A DNA stretch of 64,000 nt from Microbispora oryzae (GTDB lineage Bacteria; Actinomycetota; Actinomycetes; Streptosporangiales; Streptosporangiaceae), in NCBI RefSeq assembly GCF_017896165.1, contig NZ_JAFCNB010000006.1:1-64000 (forward strand), read 5' to 3'. The position numbers and the translations under genes are program-made. Shown here piece after piece: positions 15,809 through 25,777 of this stretch. Positions within the stretch are counted from its first letter, which is position 1; each line of letters begins with the position of its first letter. The notes below the pieces were generated by a model. It saw only the letters and a program-made list of their open reading frames with translations. It searched no databases and was not told where the DNA came from.

Positions 15809-18445
15809 TCAGCCGGTGTTCTGCAGGCCGGCGGCGACGCCGTTCACGCTCAGCAGGAGCAGGGTGGACAGGCTCTCGCGCTCCTCCGAGCTGAGATCGC
15901 CGGACGCCCGCAGCGCGGACAGGGCCCGCAGCTGCAGGTGGCTCAGCGCGTCGACGTACGGGTCGCGGAGCTGGACCGCCCGGGACAGGACCCTGCGGTT
16001 CTCCAGCAGCCTGCTGTGCCCGGTGACCTCCAGGACGATCCTCCTGGTGAGGTCGTACTCGCCCAGGACCTGCTCGGCGAAGTCGGCCCGCCCGCCCAGG
16101 GCCAGGTAGCGGGAGGCGATCGCCCGGTCGGTCTTGGCCAGGGACATCTCCGCGTTGTCCAGCATGGCGGCGAACAGCGGCCACTCCCGGTAGGCCGAGC
16201 GCAGCTCCTCGATGCCGCTCGCCTCCAGGGCGGCCGACAGGCCGCTGCCCAGGCCGTACCAGCCGGGGAGGTTGACCCGGGTCTGCGCCCAGGCGAACAC
16301 CCACGGGATCGCCCGCAGGTCGTCCAGCGACCGCGGCGCGCCGAGGCCGCGCCGGGCGGGCCGCGAGCCGAGCCGCAGCGACCCGATCTCCTCCAGGGGG
16401 CTGACCAGGGCGAACCACTCGGGGAAGCCCGGCGCCTCGGTCAGCGCCCGGTATGCCCGCTCGGACGAGGAGGCGACCTGGTCGGCCAGCCCGCGGAAGC
16501 GGGACGCGGCGGCGGCCGTGTTCGACTCGACCCCGGAGGTCGAGGCGCGCAGCACCGCGTTGGTCACCTGCTCGATGTGCCGCTTGGCGATGGCGGAGTG
16601 GCCGTACCTCGCGAAGATCACCTCGCCCTGCTCGGTGACCTTGAAGCGGCCCGCCACCGACCCGGGGGCCTGGGCGAGCACGGCGCGGTTGGCGGGACCG
16701 CCGCCACGGCCCAGGGCGCCGCCCCGGCCGTGGAAGAGCGTCAGCCGCACGTCGTTGTCGGCGGCCCAGGCCGCCAGGGCCGCCTGGGCGTCGTAGAGGC
16801 GCAGGGTCGCCGCGGCCGGGCCGAGCTCCTTGGCCGAGTCGGAGTAGCCGAGCATGACCTCGACGCGCCGGCCGTTGGCGGCGAGCCGCCGCCGCACCGG
16901 CTCCAGCTTCAGCATGCCCTCAAGGACGGCCGTGGAGTTGTCGAGGTCCTGACCGGACTCGAAGAGCGGCACGACGTCGAGCACCGGCGCCCGGTCGCCC
17001 ATCGCGTGCCGGGCCAGCTCGTAGACGGCCGCGACGTCCTCGGACGAACGGGTGAACGAGACCACGTAGCGGCAGCAGGCGTCGACGCCGAACCGCTCCT
17101 GGATCCAGCCGATCACCCGGATGGTGGCGAGCACCTCCTCGGTGCGCTCCGACAGGGTGCCCGCGGCGATCTCCTCCAGCGCCGCCGCGTGCACGGCGGA
17201 GTGCTGCCTGACCTCCAGCTCGGCCAGGTGGAAGCCGAACGTCTCCACCTGCCAGACGAGGTGCTGCAGCTCGCCGTACGCCTGCCGGGCCGCGCCCGCG
17301 CCGCGCAGCGAGTCCTGCACCAGCCTCAGGTCGGCGAGCATCTCCGACGGGGAGCGGTAGGCGAGGTCGAGGTCGCGCCGCCGGGTGGCGGCCAGCCGGG
17401 TCGCCACGAACATCAGCCACTGCCGGTGGGGCTCCTGCGGCGACCGGGTGGCCATCTCCGACACCAGGTCGGGGTGATCGCCCTCCGCCTTGGCGAGCGC
17501 GGCCCGCAGGTCGGCGGACGGCGGGGTGAACGACGCGGCGAGCGTCAGGGAGCGGCCGATCCGGGTGGTGGCGCTCTCCAGCGCGATCAGCACGTGCTCG
17601 GCCTGGATCTGCACGGCCTCCCTGGTCACCTTGGCGGTGACGTTGGGGTTGCCGTCCCGGTCGCCGCCGATCCAGCTCCCGTACCTGATGAACGCCCGGG
17701 CGAGCGGAGGGCGGGTGCCGGTGCCCGAGGCGAGCGCGGCGTCGAGTGAGCGGTAGATCTGCGGCACCGTGCGGAACAGCGTCTCGTCGAACGCCGCCAT
17801 CGCGGTGCGCACCTCGTCGAGCGGGTCGAGCTTGGTCGCCCGGAGCTGCGCGGTGCGCCAGAGGACGTCGATCTCCTCCAGCAGCCGCCGGTGCGCCTCC
17901 TCGCGCTCGGCCGCGCCGCCGCCGGGCGCGTTGTACGCCTCAAGCTGGACGCCGATCCGCTGGATGGCGGTGACGACGGCCCGGCGCCGGGCCTCGGTGG
18001 GATGCGCGGTGAGGACCGGCCGGAACTCCAGCCCGTCCACGAGGTCCTGGAGCCTGTCGTCGCCCCTGAGGGCCTGCACGGCCTCGGCGAGCGACTCGCG
18101 CAGCGGCACCGTGTCGGTGTCCCTGCGCCGGAGCACGCGGACGCGGAAGTGCTCCTCCGCGAGATTGGCGAGATGGAAGTAGCAGGTGAAGGCGCGGGCG
18201 ATCTGGACGGCCCGGTCCAACGGCCACCCGGCGACCATGCCGGCGACCTCGTCGGCCGTCGTCTCGCCGCGCCTGGCGGCGATCACGGCTTTGCGGAGCC
18301 GTTCGACGTCGGCGAGGAGATCGGCGCCGCCGTGCTCGGCGATCACCTGACCCAGCAGTCCACCCAGGAGGCGTACGTCGGCACGGAGCTCGTCCGGCAT
18401 CTCCGCGACGGCGTCGTGTCGTTCGGCAGGAGCGATGGCGGCCAT
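15809..18445 (-). CDS. ppc: Phosphoenolpyruvate carboxylase
   Basis: It carboxylates PEP with bicarbonate to oxaloacetate, refilling the TCA cycle. The 878-residue protein has the catalytic His 148 in VLTAHPTEA, SWIGGDRDGNPNVTA, the second catalytic His in FHGRGGALGRGGGP, MLGYSDSAKE, and ends with the invariant QNTG, so it is complete. The ATG at 18445 is preferred to the frame from 18493 because a TAGCCT box lies seven bases upstream of it. It is transcribed alone, convergent with fdhD. Confidence 0.96.
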   Translation of the reverse strand: MAAIAPAERHDAVAEMPDELRADVRLLGGLLGQVIAEHGGADLLADVERLRKAVIAARRGETTADEVAGMVAGWPLDRAVQIARAFTCYFHLANLAEEHFRVRVLRRRDTDTVPLRESLAEAVQALRGDDRLQDLVDGLEFRPVLTAHPTEARRRAVVTAIQRIGVQLEAYNAPGGGAAEREEAHRRLLEEIDVLWRTAQLRATKLDPLDEVRTAMAAFDETLFRTVPQIYRSLDAALASGTGTRPPLARAFIRYGSWIGGDRDGNPNVTAKVTREAVQIQAEHVLIALESATTRIGRSLTLAASFTPPSADLRAALAKAEGDHPDLVSEMATRSPQEPHRQWLMFVATRLAATRRRDLDLAYRSPSEMLADLRLVQDSLRGAGAARQAYGELQHLVWQVETFGFHLAELEVRQHSAVHAAALEEIAAGTLSERTEEVLATIRVIGWIQERFGVDACCRYVVSFTRSSEDVAAVYELARHAMGDRAPVLDVVPLFESGQDLDNSTAVLEGMLKLEPVRRRLAANGRRVEVMLGYSDSAKELGPAAATLRLYDAQAALAAWAADNDVRLTLFHGRGGALGRGGGPANRAVLAQAPGSVAGRFKVTEQGEVIFARYGHSAIAKRHIEQVTNAVLRASTSGVESNTAAAASRFRGLADQVASSSERAYRALTEAPGFPEWFALVSPLEEIGSLRLGSRPARRGLGAPRSLDDLRAIPWVFAWAQTRVNLPGWYGLGSGLSAALEASGIEELRSAYREWPLFAAMLDNAEMSLAKTDRAIASRYLALGGRADFAEQVLGEYDLTRRIVLEVTGHSRLLENRRVLSRAVQLRDPYVDALSHLQLRALSALRASGDLSSEERESLSTLLLLSVNGVAAGLQNTG

Positions 18446-18452
18446 GCCTCGA

Positions 18453-18458
18453 AGGCTA
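18453..18458 (-). promoter_or_regulatory. -10 box for leaderless ppc
   Basis: TAGCCT on the minus strand lies seven bases before the ppc ATG chosen here, and inside the longer open frame, which argues for the inner start. Confidence 0.45.
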
Positions 18459-18581
18459 GCGAATCGCGCTCGGTCGCCCGATACCGGTCTCACCCATTGG
18501 ACTAGACCAGTGGATCATGCCGGGTCCGCTCCGTAGGATGGAGCCGGTCCGTCCGCAACGGCTGGCAGAAGGGCGCCCCCC

Positions 18582-19415
18582 ATGACCGAGCCCGACTCGT
18601 CCGCGGCCCCGCCGCTGTCCTCCAGGATCGACACGAACGTGCCGCAGAGCGCACGGGTGTGGAACTACCTGCTCGGCGGCAAGGACAACTTCCCGGCCGA
18701 CCGCGCGGCCGCCGACGGCATCCTCAGCGTCTTCCCCCAGATGCGCGACATCGCGCGGGCCGACCGCGCGTTCCTCGGGCGCGCCGTCCGCCACCTGGCG
18801 GGCGAGGCCGGGATCCGCCAGTTCCTGGACATCGGCACCGGCCTGCCCACGATGAACAACACGCACGAGGTGGCCCAGCAGGTGGCCCCCGACGCCCGCA
18901 TCGTCTACGTGGACAACGATCCCCTGGTGCTCGTCCACGCCCACGCCCTGCTGGTCGGCAGCCCCGAGGGCGTGGTCGACTACATCGACGCCGACCTCCG
19001 CGAGCCCGAGGCGATCATCGAGGCCGCGGCCAAGACGCTCGACTACGGCCGTCCGGTCGCCATCATGCTGCTCGGCATCCTGCACTTCGTGGGCGACGAC
19101 GGCGACGCGCGCGCGATCCTGGACCGGCTGCTCGGCGCCGTTCCCTCCGGCAGCTACCTGGTGCTCACCCACGCCACGCTCGACATCGGCGACCAGTCGT
19201 CGATCCAGGCCAACGCCCAGGCCAACGAGGACTGGAACGAGAAGGCGCCGCAGCAGATCTCGCCCCGGACGCGCGAGGAGATCATCGGGCTGCTCGACGG
19301 GCTGGAACTGCTGGAGCCCGGCCTCGTCTCCATGTCCCACTGGCGTCCCGAGGAGACCCCGTGGGGGACGCCGGCCGAGGTGGCGGGCTACGCCGTCGTG
19401 GCCCGCAAGCCCTGA
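18582..19415 (+). CDS. SAM-dependent methyltransferase of the DUF574 family
   Basis: A 277-residue cytosolic protein of the family (Methyltransf_19) that is greatly expanded in filamentous actinomycetes. It begins [19 protein letters not shown], the family hallmark, followed by [10 protein letters not shown], the SAM-binding motif I, then [13 protein letters not shown] (motif II) and a motif III-like [11 protein letters not shown]. Substrates of the family are unknown. AGAAGGG lies upstream of the ATG. It stands between ppc and accD without a clear functional link to either. Confidence 0.9.
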   Translation: MTEPDSSAAPPLSSRIDTNVPQSARVWNYLLGGKDNFPADRAAADGILSVFPQMRDIARADRAFLGRAVRHLAGEAGIRQFLDIGTGLPTMNNTHEVAQQVAPDARIVYVDNDPLVLVHAHALLVGSPEGVVDYIDADLREPEAIIEAAAKTLDYGRPVAIMLLGILHFVGDDGDARAILDRLLGAVPSGSYLVLTHATLDIGDQSSIQANAQANEDWNEKAPQQISPRTREEIIGLLDGLELLEPGLVSMSHWRPEETPWGTPAEVAGYAVVARKP

Positions 19416-19478
19416 CGCCGGCTCACCGCGGCCCCGGTCGGCGCGACCGCCCCTCGTCCCCGGACGGAGGGGCGGGAC

Positions 19479-19484
19479 TACCCT
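19479..19484 (+). promoter_or_regulatory. -10 box for leaderless accD-accE
   Basis: TACCCT lies seven bases before the accD ATG with no ribosome binding site between. Confidence 0.45.
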
Positions 19485-19491
19485 TTCCGAC

Positions 19492-21078
19492 ATGAGCCGG
19501 GACGCCCACGAGATCGACATCCACACGACCGCCGGCAAGATCGCCGACCTGGAGCGGCGGCTGGGCGAGGCCGCCCACGCGGGCTCGCGGCCCGCCGTGG
19601 AACGGCAGCACGCCAAGGGCAAGATGACGGCCCGCGAGCGGGTCACGGCGTTCCTCGACGAGGGCTCGTTCGTGGAGTTCGACGAGCTCGCGCGGCACCG
19701 CTCGACCGGCTTCGGCCTGGAGCGGGAGCGCCCGTACGGCGACGGGGTCGTCACCGGGCACGGCACGGTCGACGGCCGCCCGGTCGCGGTCTTCGCGCAG
19801 GACTTCACAGTCTTCGGCGGATCGCTCGGCGAGGTCTTCGGCGAGAAGATCGTCAAGGTCATGGACCACGCGCTGAAGGTCGGCTGCCCGGTGGTCGGCA
19901 TCAACGACTCCGGCGGGGCCCGCATCCAGGAGGGCGTGGTGTCCCTCGGCCTGTACGCGGAGATCTTCAAGCGGAACGTCCACTCCTCGGGTGTGATCCC
20001 GCAGATCTCCCTGATCATGGGCCCGTGCGCGGGCGGCGCCGTCTACTCCCCCGCGCTGACCGACTTCGTCCTGATGGTGCAGGAGAAGTCGCACATGTTC
20101 ATCACCGGGCCGGACGTCATCAGAACCGTCACCGGCGAGGAGGTGACCTTCGAGGAACTGGGCGGCGCACATACGCACAACTCGCGCTCCGGGGTCGCCC
20201 ACTACGAGGCGTCCGACGAGCAGGACTGCCTGGAGTTCGCCCGGGCGCTGCTGTCGTACCTGCCGTCGAACAACCTGGACGAGGCTCCGTCGTACGGCGT
20301 CGAGGCCGACCTGGAGATCACTGAGACGGACCGGGAGCTCGACGCGCTCATCCCCGACTCGGCCAACCAGCCGTACGACATGCTCACGGTGATCGAGCAC
20401 GTCCTCGACGACGGCGAGTTCCTGGAGATCCAGGCGGGGTACGCGCCCAACATCGTCGTCGGCTTCGGCCGGGTGGAGGGCCGCCCGGTGGGGGTCGTGG
20501 CCAACCAGCCCATGAGTCTCGCGGGCACGCTCGACATCGGCGCCTCGGAGAAGGCCGCCCGGTTCGTCCGCACCTGCGATGCCTTCAACGTCCCGGTGCT
20601 GACATTTGTCGACGTGCCCGGTTTCCTCCCCGGCACCGACCAGGAGTGGAACGGCATCATCCGGCGCGGGGCCAAGCTGCTCTACGCGTACGCGGAGGCG
20701 ACCGTGCCCCTGGTGACGGTGATCACCCGCAAGGCGTACGGCGGGGCGTACGACGTCATGGGGTCCAAGCACCTGGGCGCCGACGTCAACCTGGCCTGGC
20801 CGACCGCCCAGATCGCGGTGATGGGGGCGCAGGGCGCGGTCAACATCCTCTACCGGCGCGAACTGGCCGCCGCCGACGATCCGGACGCGGCGCGGGCCGG
20901 GTTCGTCGCCGAGTATGAGGACACCCTCGCCAATCCCTATCTGGCGGCCGAGCGCGGCTACGTCGACGCGGTCATCCGGCCGTCGGACACGCGGGTGCGG
21001 ATCGTCCGGGCGCTGCGGGCCCTGCGGAACAAACGGGCCACGCTGCCGCCCAAGAAGCACGGGAACATCCCGCTGTGA
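19492..21078 (+). CDS. accD5: Acyl-CoA (propionyl/acetyl-CoA) carboxylase beta subunit
   Basis: The carboxyltransferase subunit moves the carboxyl group from carboxybiotin to acetyl- or propionyl-CoA, giving malonyl- or methylmalonyl-CoA. The 528-residue protein is the AccD5/PccB length and has the acyl-CoA binding region ([14 protein letters not shown]), the oxyanion-forming [13 protein letters not shown] in the N-terminal half and [16 protein letters not shown] in the C-terminal half, ending with HGNIPL, the usual AccD C-terminus. It is translationally coupled to accE. Its alpha chain is probably the protein encoded at 42603-44354, about 21 kb away. Confidence 0.94.
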   Translation: MSRDAHEIDIHTTAGKIADLERRLGEAAHAGSRPAVERQHAKGKMTARERVTAFLDEGSFVEFDELARHRSTGFGLERERPYGDGVVTGHGTVDGRPVAVFAQDFTVFGGSLGEVFGEKIVKVMDHALKVGCPVVGINDSGGARIQEGVVSLGLYAEIFKRNVHSSGVIPQISLIMGPCAGGAVYSPALTDFVLMVQEKSHMFITGPDVIRTVTGEEVTFEELGGAHTHNSRSGVAHYEASDEQDCLEFARALLSYLPSNNLDEAPSYGVEADLEITETDRELDALIPDSANQPYDMLTVIEHVLDDGEFLEIQAGYAPNIVVGFGRVEGRPVGVVANQPMSLAGTLDIGASEKAARFVRTCDAFNVPVLTFVDVPGFLPGTDQEWNGIIRRGAKLLYAYAEATVPLVTVITRKAYGGAYDVMGSKHLGADVNLAWPTAQIAVMGAQGAVNILYRRELAAADDPDAARAGFVAEYEDTLANPYLAAERGYVDAVIRPSDTRVRIVRALRALRNKRATLPPKKHGNIPL

Positions 21079-21314
21079 GCGAGCCGGAGCCGCGCCTGCG
21101 GATCATGCGGGGCGACGCGACCGCCGAGGAGATCGCGGCCCTGGCCGCCGTACTGGCCGCCCGGGCGGCCACGGCCGCCCCGCGCGGCGCCACGTCCGAG
21201 GCCGAGACCGGGGCCGGGGCCGGTAGGTGGCGTGATCCCGCGGGGCGGCTGCGCGGGACGACGCCGCGGGGGCCGGGGGCCTGGCGCGCGGCCTTCCTCC
21301 CTGGGTACAGGTGA
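21075..21314 (+). CDS. accE: Acyl-CoA carboxylase epsilon subunit
   Basis: A 79-residue protein of the AccE/PccE type that bridges the alpha and beta chains and raises activity. It starts with [21 protein letters not shown] and ends [14 protein letters not shown]; both ends match the family, with a variable Ala/Arg-rich middle. The GTG start overlaps the accD stop by four bases (GTGA), so both are made together. In mycobacteria maf and sseA follow; here they are absent. Confidence 0.9.
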   Translation: MSEPEPRLRIMRGDATAEEIAALAAVLAARAATAAPRGATSEAETGAGAGRWRDPAGRLRGTTPRGPGAWRAAFLPGYR

Positions 21315-21604
21315 CCGTTCTCCCCGGTCCCCTACGACGGAGCCGGGGGCCAGTTACGAGGGTTTCCGCCGGTTGACGACCCTCCCGTCCCGGTTGCCGC
21401 CGGTTTCCGGCGCGGGCTGACGGGCACACGAACGGGGACGGACGACCGACGGGCGAGTGAGGGTGATCGACGGGCGACCGGCGGGCGACCACGGTGCGAT
21501 TACATCAGCGGAACAGGGTGTCAACGGGCTCTAGAGTTGGGACTATCTAGAAAGCGGGGGAATACAGTCAGCCGATCATCTAGTGACGAGTCCTGGAGGA
21601 CACC

Positions 21605-22543
21605 ATGGCCATCCCGGACTTCAGCGCACACGGCATTGCCGCGAAGTATGCCGTCCTTGTGGACGTGGGTTACCTGTACGCGGCGGCCGGTGAGGTGCTC
21701 TTAGGCGCGAAGGAGCGCAAGGAGTACCGGGTCTCCGCCGACGAGCTGATCCAGGCACTCCAGAAGCACGCGCTCGAGCGCATCCCCGGCGAACTGCTCC
21801 GCATCTACTGGTACGACGCCGCCCGCGACCGGGTCCCGACCGTGGACCAGCGGGTCATCGCCCAGCTCCCCTGGGTCAAGGTGCGCCTTGGCAACCTCAA
21901 CGCGCGGGGACAGCAGAAGGGCGTGGACGCGCAGATCCGCAGCGATCTGGAGGCGCTGGCCCGCCATCACGCCGTGCATGACACCGTGCTGATCGCCGGA
22001 GACGAGGACATGGTGCCCGCCGTCGAGGCCGCCCAGGCGTACGGCGTGCGGATCCACCTGTGGGGGGTCGAGCCGCCGTTCGGGACCAACCAGGCGGAGC
22101 GGCTCGTGTGGGAGTCGGACACCGTCGAGATCCTCTCCGCCGACTTCCTGCGCCCCTTCTTCGCCAAGGCGCCCGTGCCGGTGCCCGTGCCGCCCGCGCC
22201 GTCGCCCGCCCAGGTCTTCGCCGGCCGCACGGTCAAGCCGGTGCCGCCGAGGGCTCCGGTCGGGCAGGTCACCAAGCTCGGCCCCGGACGCCCGCGCGTC
22301 GAGGAGGTCGGGGAACACGTCGCGCAGAAATGGATACTGACCCGCGGCCGGGACAACATCCGTGACCTGCTGCCCGGCCCGATCCTGCCCACCGTGATCG
22401 ACACCGAGCTGCTCATCGAGGCCGAGAAGGAGCTGGGGCACTCGCTCCGCCCCTACCCGGAGGCCCGCGTCTGGCTGCGGGACGGCTTCTGGGCCAGGGT
22501 CTACCGCGAGTTCGACCTCGGTGTCGGCATCTCCAGCAAGTGA
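21605..22543 (+). CDS. NYN-domain (PIN-like) predicted ribonuclease
   Basis: The 312-residue protein has an N-terminal NYN domain (about 12-185), a metal-dependent PIN-like RNase fold. Acidic residues in place are in YAVLVDVGYLY, KGVDAQIRSDL and LIAGDEDMVPAVEAA. A proline-rich linker with PVPVPVPPAPSP (about 195-215) leads to a C-terminal domain of about 90 residues that resembles the small winged domain following NYN in related proteins. RNA processing or turnover is inferred. GGAGGA lies four bases before the ATG. It is transcribed alone after a 290-base spacer that contains several TCTAGA-like palindromes (21530-21585). Confidence 0.85.
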   Translation: MAIPDFSAHGIAAKYAVLVDVGYLYAAAGEVLLGAKERKEYRVSADELIQALQKHALERIPGELLRIYWYDAARDRVPTVDQRVIAQLPWVKVRLGNLNARGQQKGVDAQIRSDLEALARHHAVHDTVLIAGDEDMVPAVEAAQAYGVRIHLWGVEPPFGTNQAERLVWESDTVEILSADFLRPFFAKAPVPVPVPPAPSPAQVFAGRTVKPVPPRAPVGQVTKLGPGRPRVEEVGEHVAQKWILTRGRDNIRDLLPGPILPTVIDTELLIEAEKELGHSLRPYPEARVWLRDGFWARVYREFDLGVGISSK

Positions 22544-22611
22544 GCCGCCTCGCCCGCCGGACGGGCTGAGAGCCTGTCCGGCGGGCCGGGCAGCGAGGTC
22601 CGATTTCCGCG

Positions 22612-22640
22612 TGTCCACCGCCACGACGTGTGCCTAGCAT
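22612..22640 (+). promoter_or_regulatory. Promoter for leaderless adaA-alkA
   Basis: TGTCCA at 22612-22617 and TAGCAT at 22635-22640 are 17 bases apart, and TAGCAT is seven bases before the GTG at 22648. No ribosome binding site is present. Confidence 0.5.
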
Positions 22641-22647
22641 CGAACGC

Positions 22648-24216
22648 GTGACGACACGAGAGCTCGACTTCGACGCCTGCTACCTCGCCGTCAGCGCGCG
22701 TGACCCCCGCTTCGACGGACGGTTCTACACGGCCGTCAGCACGACCGGCATCTACTGCCGCCCCATCTGCCCGGCCCGCACCCCCGCCCGGACCAACGTC
22801 AGCTTCTACCGGTACGCCGCCGCCGCCGAGGCCGCCGGGTTCCGGCCCTGCCGCCGCTGCCGTCCCGAGGTCAGCCCCGGCGACCCCGGCTGGAACGTCC
22901 GCGCCGATCTCGTGGGACGCGCGCTGCGGCTGATCGACGACGGTGTCGCCGACGACGGCGGCGTCGCGGGCCTGGCCCGGCGGCTGCACGTCACCGAGCG
23001 GCACCTGCACCGGCTGTTCGTCGCCGAACTGGGCACCGGGCCGCTCGCCGTCGCCCGCACCCGTCGGCTGCTGCTGGCCAAGCGGCTGCTCACCGAGACG
23101 TCGCTGCCGATGGCCGACGTGGCCTTCGCCGCCGGGTTCGGCAGCGTCCGGCAGTTCAACGCGGCCATGAAGGAGTCGTACCGCTTCGCGCCGAGTGATC
23201 TGCGCAAGGCGGTCGGCCCGCTCGCCACGACGGAACCGCCCGCGGTGCTGACGCCGCTGGTCCTCCGGCTGGCGTACCGCCGCCCGTACGACGCCCAGTC
23301 GGTGCTGCGGTTCCTCGCGGCGCGGGCGATCCCCGGGGTGGAGGCCGTCACCTGGACGGCCGGGCCCACCCCGGAGGTGGCGGGCTACAGCCGGGCCGTC
23401 CCCGGCGGATGGATCACCCTCGCCCCGGCTCGCGACCACATCCGGCTCACCGTGCGCACCGACCAGACCCGGCAGCTGTCGCGGATCGTGTCCCGCTGCC
23501 GCCGCCTGCTCGACCTGGACGCCGATCCCGAGGCGATCACGTCGGCGCTCGGCTCGACCGCGCTGGCCCCCCTGGTCGAGGCCCGTCCGGGCCTGCGGGT
23601 GCCGGGCGCGTTCGACGGGCTGGAGATGGCGGTGCGGGCCGTCGTCGGACAGCAGATCTCGGTGGCCGGGGCCCGCACCCTCCTCGGCCGGATCACCGCA
23701 AGGACCGGCGTGCCGGTCCGCGACCTGCCCGAAGAGTCCGGGACGGACCGGCCCCAGACCGGCGAACCCCAGAGCGGCGAACCCCAGGCCGGTGACGCTG
23801 TGCCCGAGGTCGGCACACTCTTCCCCCCGGCCGACCGGCTGGCCGGGGCCGACCTCACCGGGCTGGGCCTGACCGGCCGCCGCACGGCCACGATCAGGGC
23901 CCTGGCCGAGGCCGTGGCGGACGGCCGGCTCGACCTCGACGGGGCCGAAGATCCGGCCGACACCCGGGCGAAGCTGCTCGACCTGCCCGGCATCGGCCCC
24001 TGGACCGCCGGATACATCGCGCTGCGGTCCCTGCGCGACCCCGACGCCTGGCCCGACAACGACCTCGTGCTCGACAAGACGATGGCCGATCTCGGCATCG
24101 CGCCACGGGAAGCGGAAGGGTGGCGGCCGTGGCGCGCCTACGCCGCCCTCCATCTGTGGAGCGCGAGCGCCGATCGCACCGCTGACCCCGTCCGCAATCA
24201 CCGTCAAGGGAGGTAG
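22648..24216 (+). CDS. alkA: AdaA-AlkA fusion: methylphosphotriester sensor/activator and 3-methyladenine DNA glycosylase
   Basis: A 522-residue protein that joins DNA-alkylation sensing to base excision. Residues about 10-75 are an Ada zinc domain with C-x3-C (IYCRPICPA) and C-x2-C (PCRRCRPE); one Cys accepts methyl groups from phosphotriesters. Next is an AraC-type double helix-turn-helix (GLARRLHVTERHLHRLF; MADVAFAAGFGSVRQFNAA). From about 205 on is AlkA: the N-terminal TBP-like domain, then helix-hairpin-helix LPGIGPWTAGYIA and the catalytic Asp in PDNDLVL. A Gln/Gly repeat linker (GEPQSGEPQAGD) interrupts the glycosylase domain. The GTG at 22648 is favoured by the promoter spacing; 22630 is the alternative. 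ogt follows after seven bases. Confidence 0.92.
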   Translation: MTTRELDFDACYLAVSARDPRFDGRFYTAVSTTGIYCRPICPARTPARTNVSFYRYAAAAEAAGFRPCRRCRPEVSPGDPGWNVRADLVGRALRLIDDGVADDGGVAGLARRLHVTERHLHRLFVAELGTGPLAVARTRRLLLAKRLLTETSLPMADVAFAAGFGSVRQFNAAMKESYRFAPSDLRKAVGPLATTEPPAVLTPLVLRLAYRRPYDAQSVLRFLAARAIPGVEAVTWTAGPTPEVAGYSRAVPGGWITLAPARDHIRLTVRTDQTRQLSRIVSRCRRLLDLDADPEAITSALGSTALAPLVEARPGLRVPGAFDGLEMAVRAVVGQQISVAGARTLLGRITARTGVPVRDLPEESGTDRPQTGEPQSGEPQAGDAVPEVGTLFPPADRLAGADLTGLGLTGRRTATIRALAEAVADGRLDLDGAEDPADTRAKLLDLPGIGPWTAGYIALRSLRDPDAWPDNDLVLDKTMADLGIAPREAEGWRPWRAYAALHLWSASADRTADPVRNHRQGR

Positions 24217-24223
24217 CGGCCTC

Positions 24224-24733
24224 GTGGCCGCGCCCGGAATGATCGTTTCTCAGGTGCTGCCCACCCCGGTGGGCCCGCTCGCCCTGCTCACCCGTGACGG
24301 CGTCCTCGTCGCCGCCGGTTTCACCGCCGACCCCCGGGACATGTTCGTACGGCTCTCGCCCGCGCAGCGCGCCCTGCCGCTGCGCGAGGGCGACGTGGGA
24401 GACGCCGCCCACGCCGTGGAGGAGTATCTCGACGGCCGGGTGGACGCGCTCGACCGCGTGCCCGTCGAGCAGCCGGGCACCCCGACCCGGCATCGGCTCT
24501 ACGAGGCGCTGCGCGGCGTGCCCGCCGGGACCACCGTGTCGTACGGCGACCTGGCCGAGAAGGCCGGCCTGCCGCGGACGGCGGCCCGCGCCGCGGGGTC
24601 GGCCTGCGCGCAGAACCTGATCGCGCCGTTCGTGCCGTGCCACCGCGTGCTGCCGTCGTCGGGAGGCTACGGCGGTTACTACTACGGCACGCCCGTCAAG
24701 GAGTGGCTGCTCGCCCACGAGTCGCATGCCTGA
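24224..24733 (+). CDS. ogt: Methylated-DNA--protein-cysteine methyltransferase
   Basis: A suicide enzyme that removes alkyl groups from O6-alkylguanine onto its own Cys. The 169-residue protein has the acceptor motif PCHRV preceded by AQNLIAPFV and followed by GGYGG, the wing YGDLAEKAG and the arginine-bearing ARAAGSACAQN. It starts seven bases after the AdaA-AlkA stop, so the two repair activities are co-expressed and presumably induced together by alkylation damage. Confidence 0.95.
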   Translation: MAAPGMIVSQVLPTPVGPLALLTRDGVLVAAGFTADPRDMFVRLSPAQRALPLREGDVGDAAHAVEEYLDGRVDALDRVPVEQPGTPTRHRLYEALRGVPAGTTVSYGDLAEKAGLPRTAARAAGSACAQNLIAPFVPCHRVLPSSGGYGGYYYGTPVKEWLLAHESHA

Positions 24734-24745
24734 CGCGGGGCCTGA

Positions 24746-25777
24746 TCACGGCTGGACGACGCTCTGCACCTCCCCGACCGGGACGTCCCTGGTCGCCGAG
24801 GCCTGCACCGGCGCGTAGTTGGGGTCGTAGACGAAGGGCGCGACCGCCCCTCCGCCGAGGTTGTTTCCCTGGCCGGTCACCGGCCACACGGTCGTCACCG
24901 TGAGGTGATAGACCGGCGGCTGCAGATCGGCGGAGGAGCGCAGGTATTTGACCCCGCACTGGAAGTCCGTGCTGCCCTTGACGTACGGATGGCCGGTGGT
25001 GCCGCAGTTTGTGCGTACCTCGGCCCTGGTGTCGTCCTTGGTGCCAGGATCGATCTTGATGCTGCCGAGCGTCGCGGTCACCGTCGCCGACATGACCCCC
25101 GGCAGGGTGGCGGTGACCGAGCGGGTGGTCGCCCCGACGCCCTCCAGCCAGACCCAGGTCGGGAGATTGACGTAGCTCTTGGCGTCCGGGCTCAGCTTGA
25201 TCGTGGGCTCCGGCACGGTCAGCGCGGCCCGGGCGATGTCCATGAGCTCCTGCATGGTGATCCCGGCGGGCGGGGTCTGCCCCTGCGGCACCCAGACGGC
25301 TCCCTGCAGGCCGGTCCAGCACGACATGCCGTTCGGATCGGCCGCGTTGTAGGCGGGCGTCCACCACCGGCCCTGCTCGCCGACCTTGTCCTCGAACTGT
25401 TTGATGGACTTCTGGTAGTCCTCTTCGGTCTTGCCGGGGTTCACGTGGAACCACCAGGCCCGTACGTCCTGCTGGCTTTTGAGCATGTCCTCCGCGGACT
25501 TGCCCGGCTCATACCAGCAGGGCCGTTTGACCCGGTAGCCGTCGCTCTTCGCCCCGACTCCGCTGCCCGAAACGACGATGGAGGAGTTCTGCAGCCGCAC
25601 CCCGACGGTGCGGCCGTACTGGAATCCCTCGCCCTGCGGCCCGCCCGGGTTGGGCGCCGCCGCGACGGACAGCAGCCCGCCCGCCACCAGCCCGCCCGCC
25701 AGGGCGACCGGTGCCAGGCTCGAACGGCGGCGGGCCCGCGGCCGTCGCGGCCGGGGCGCTGACCCATGCGTGTTCAT
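24746..25777 (-). CDS. Secreted or membrane-anchored protein at the end of the Tad operon
   Basis: A 343-residue protein of unknown function. After a short Arg-rich cytosolic start there is one hydrophobic segment (about 20-40: LAPVALAGGLVAGGLLSVAA), a signal sequence or anchor; the rest is extracytoplasmic and has four Cys that may form disulfides (PCWYEPG, MSCWTG, TNCGTTG, FQCGVKY). WFHVNPGKTEEDYQKSIKQFE hints at a helical hairpin and the C-terminal half is beta-rich. The ATG at 25777 overlaps the previous stop (ATGA). Its place as last gene of the pilus operon suggests a role at the cell surface; no family could be named. Confidence 0.75.
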   Translation of the reverse strand: MNTHGSAPRPRRPRARRRSSLAPVALAGGLVAGGLLSVAAAPNPGGPQGEGFQYGRTVGVRLQNSSIVVSGSGVGAKSDGYRVKRPCWYEPGKSAEDMLKSQQDVRAWWFHVNPGKTEEDYQKSIKQFEDKVGEQGRWWTPAYNAADPNGMSCWTGLQGAVWVPQGQTPPAGITMQELMDIARAALTVPEPTIKLSPDAKSYVNLPTWVWLEGVGATTRSVTATLPGVMSATVTATLGSIKIDPGTKDDTRAEVRTNCGTTGHPYVKGSTDFQCGVKYLRSSADLQPPVYHLTVTTVWPVTGQGNNLGGGAVAPFVYDPNYAPVQASATRDVPVGEVQSVVQP

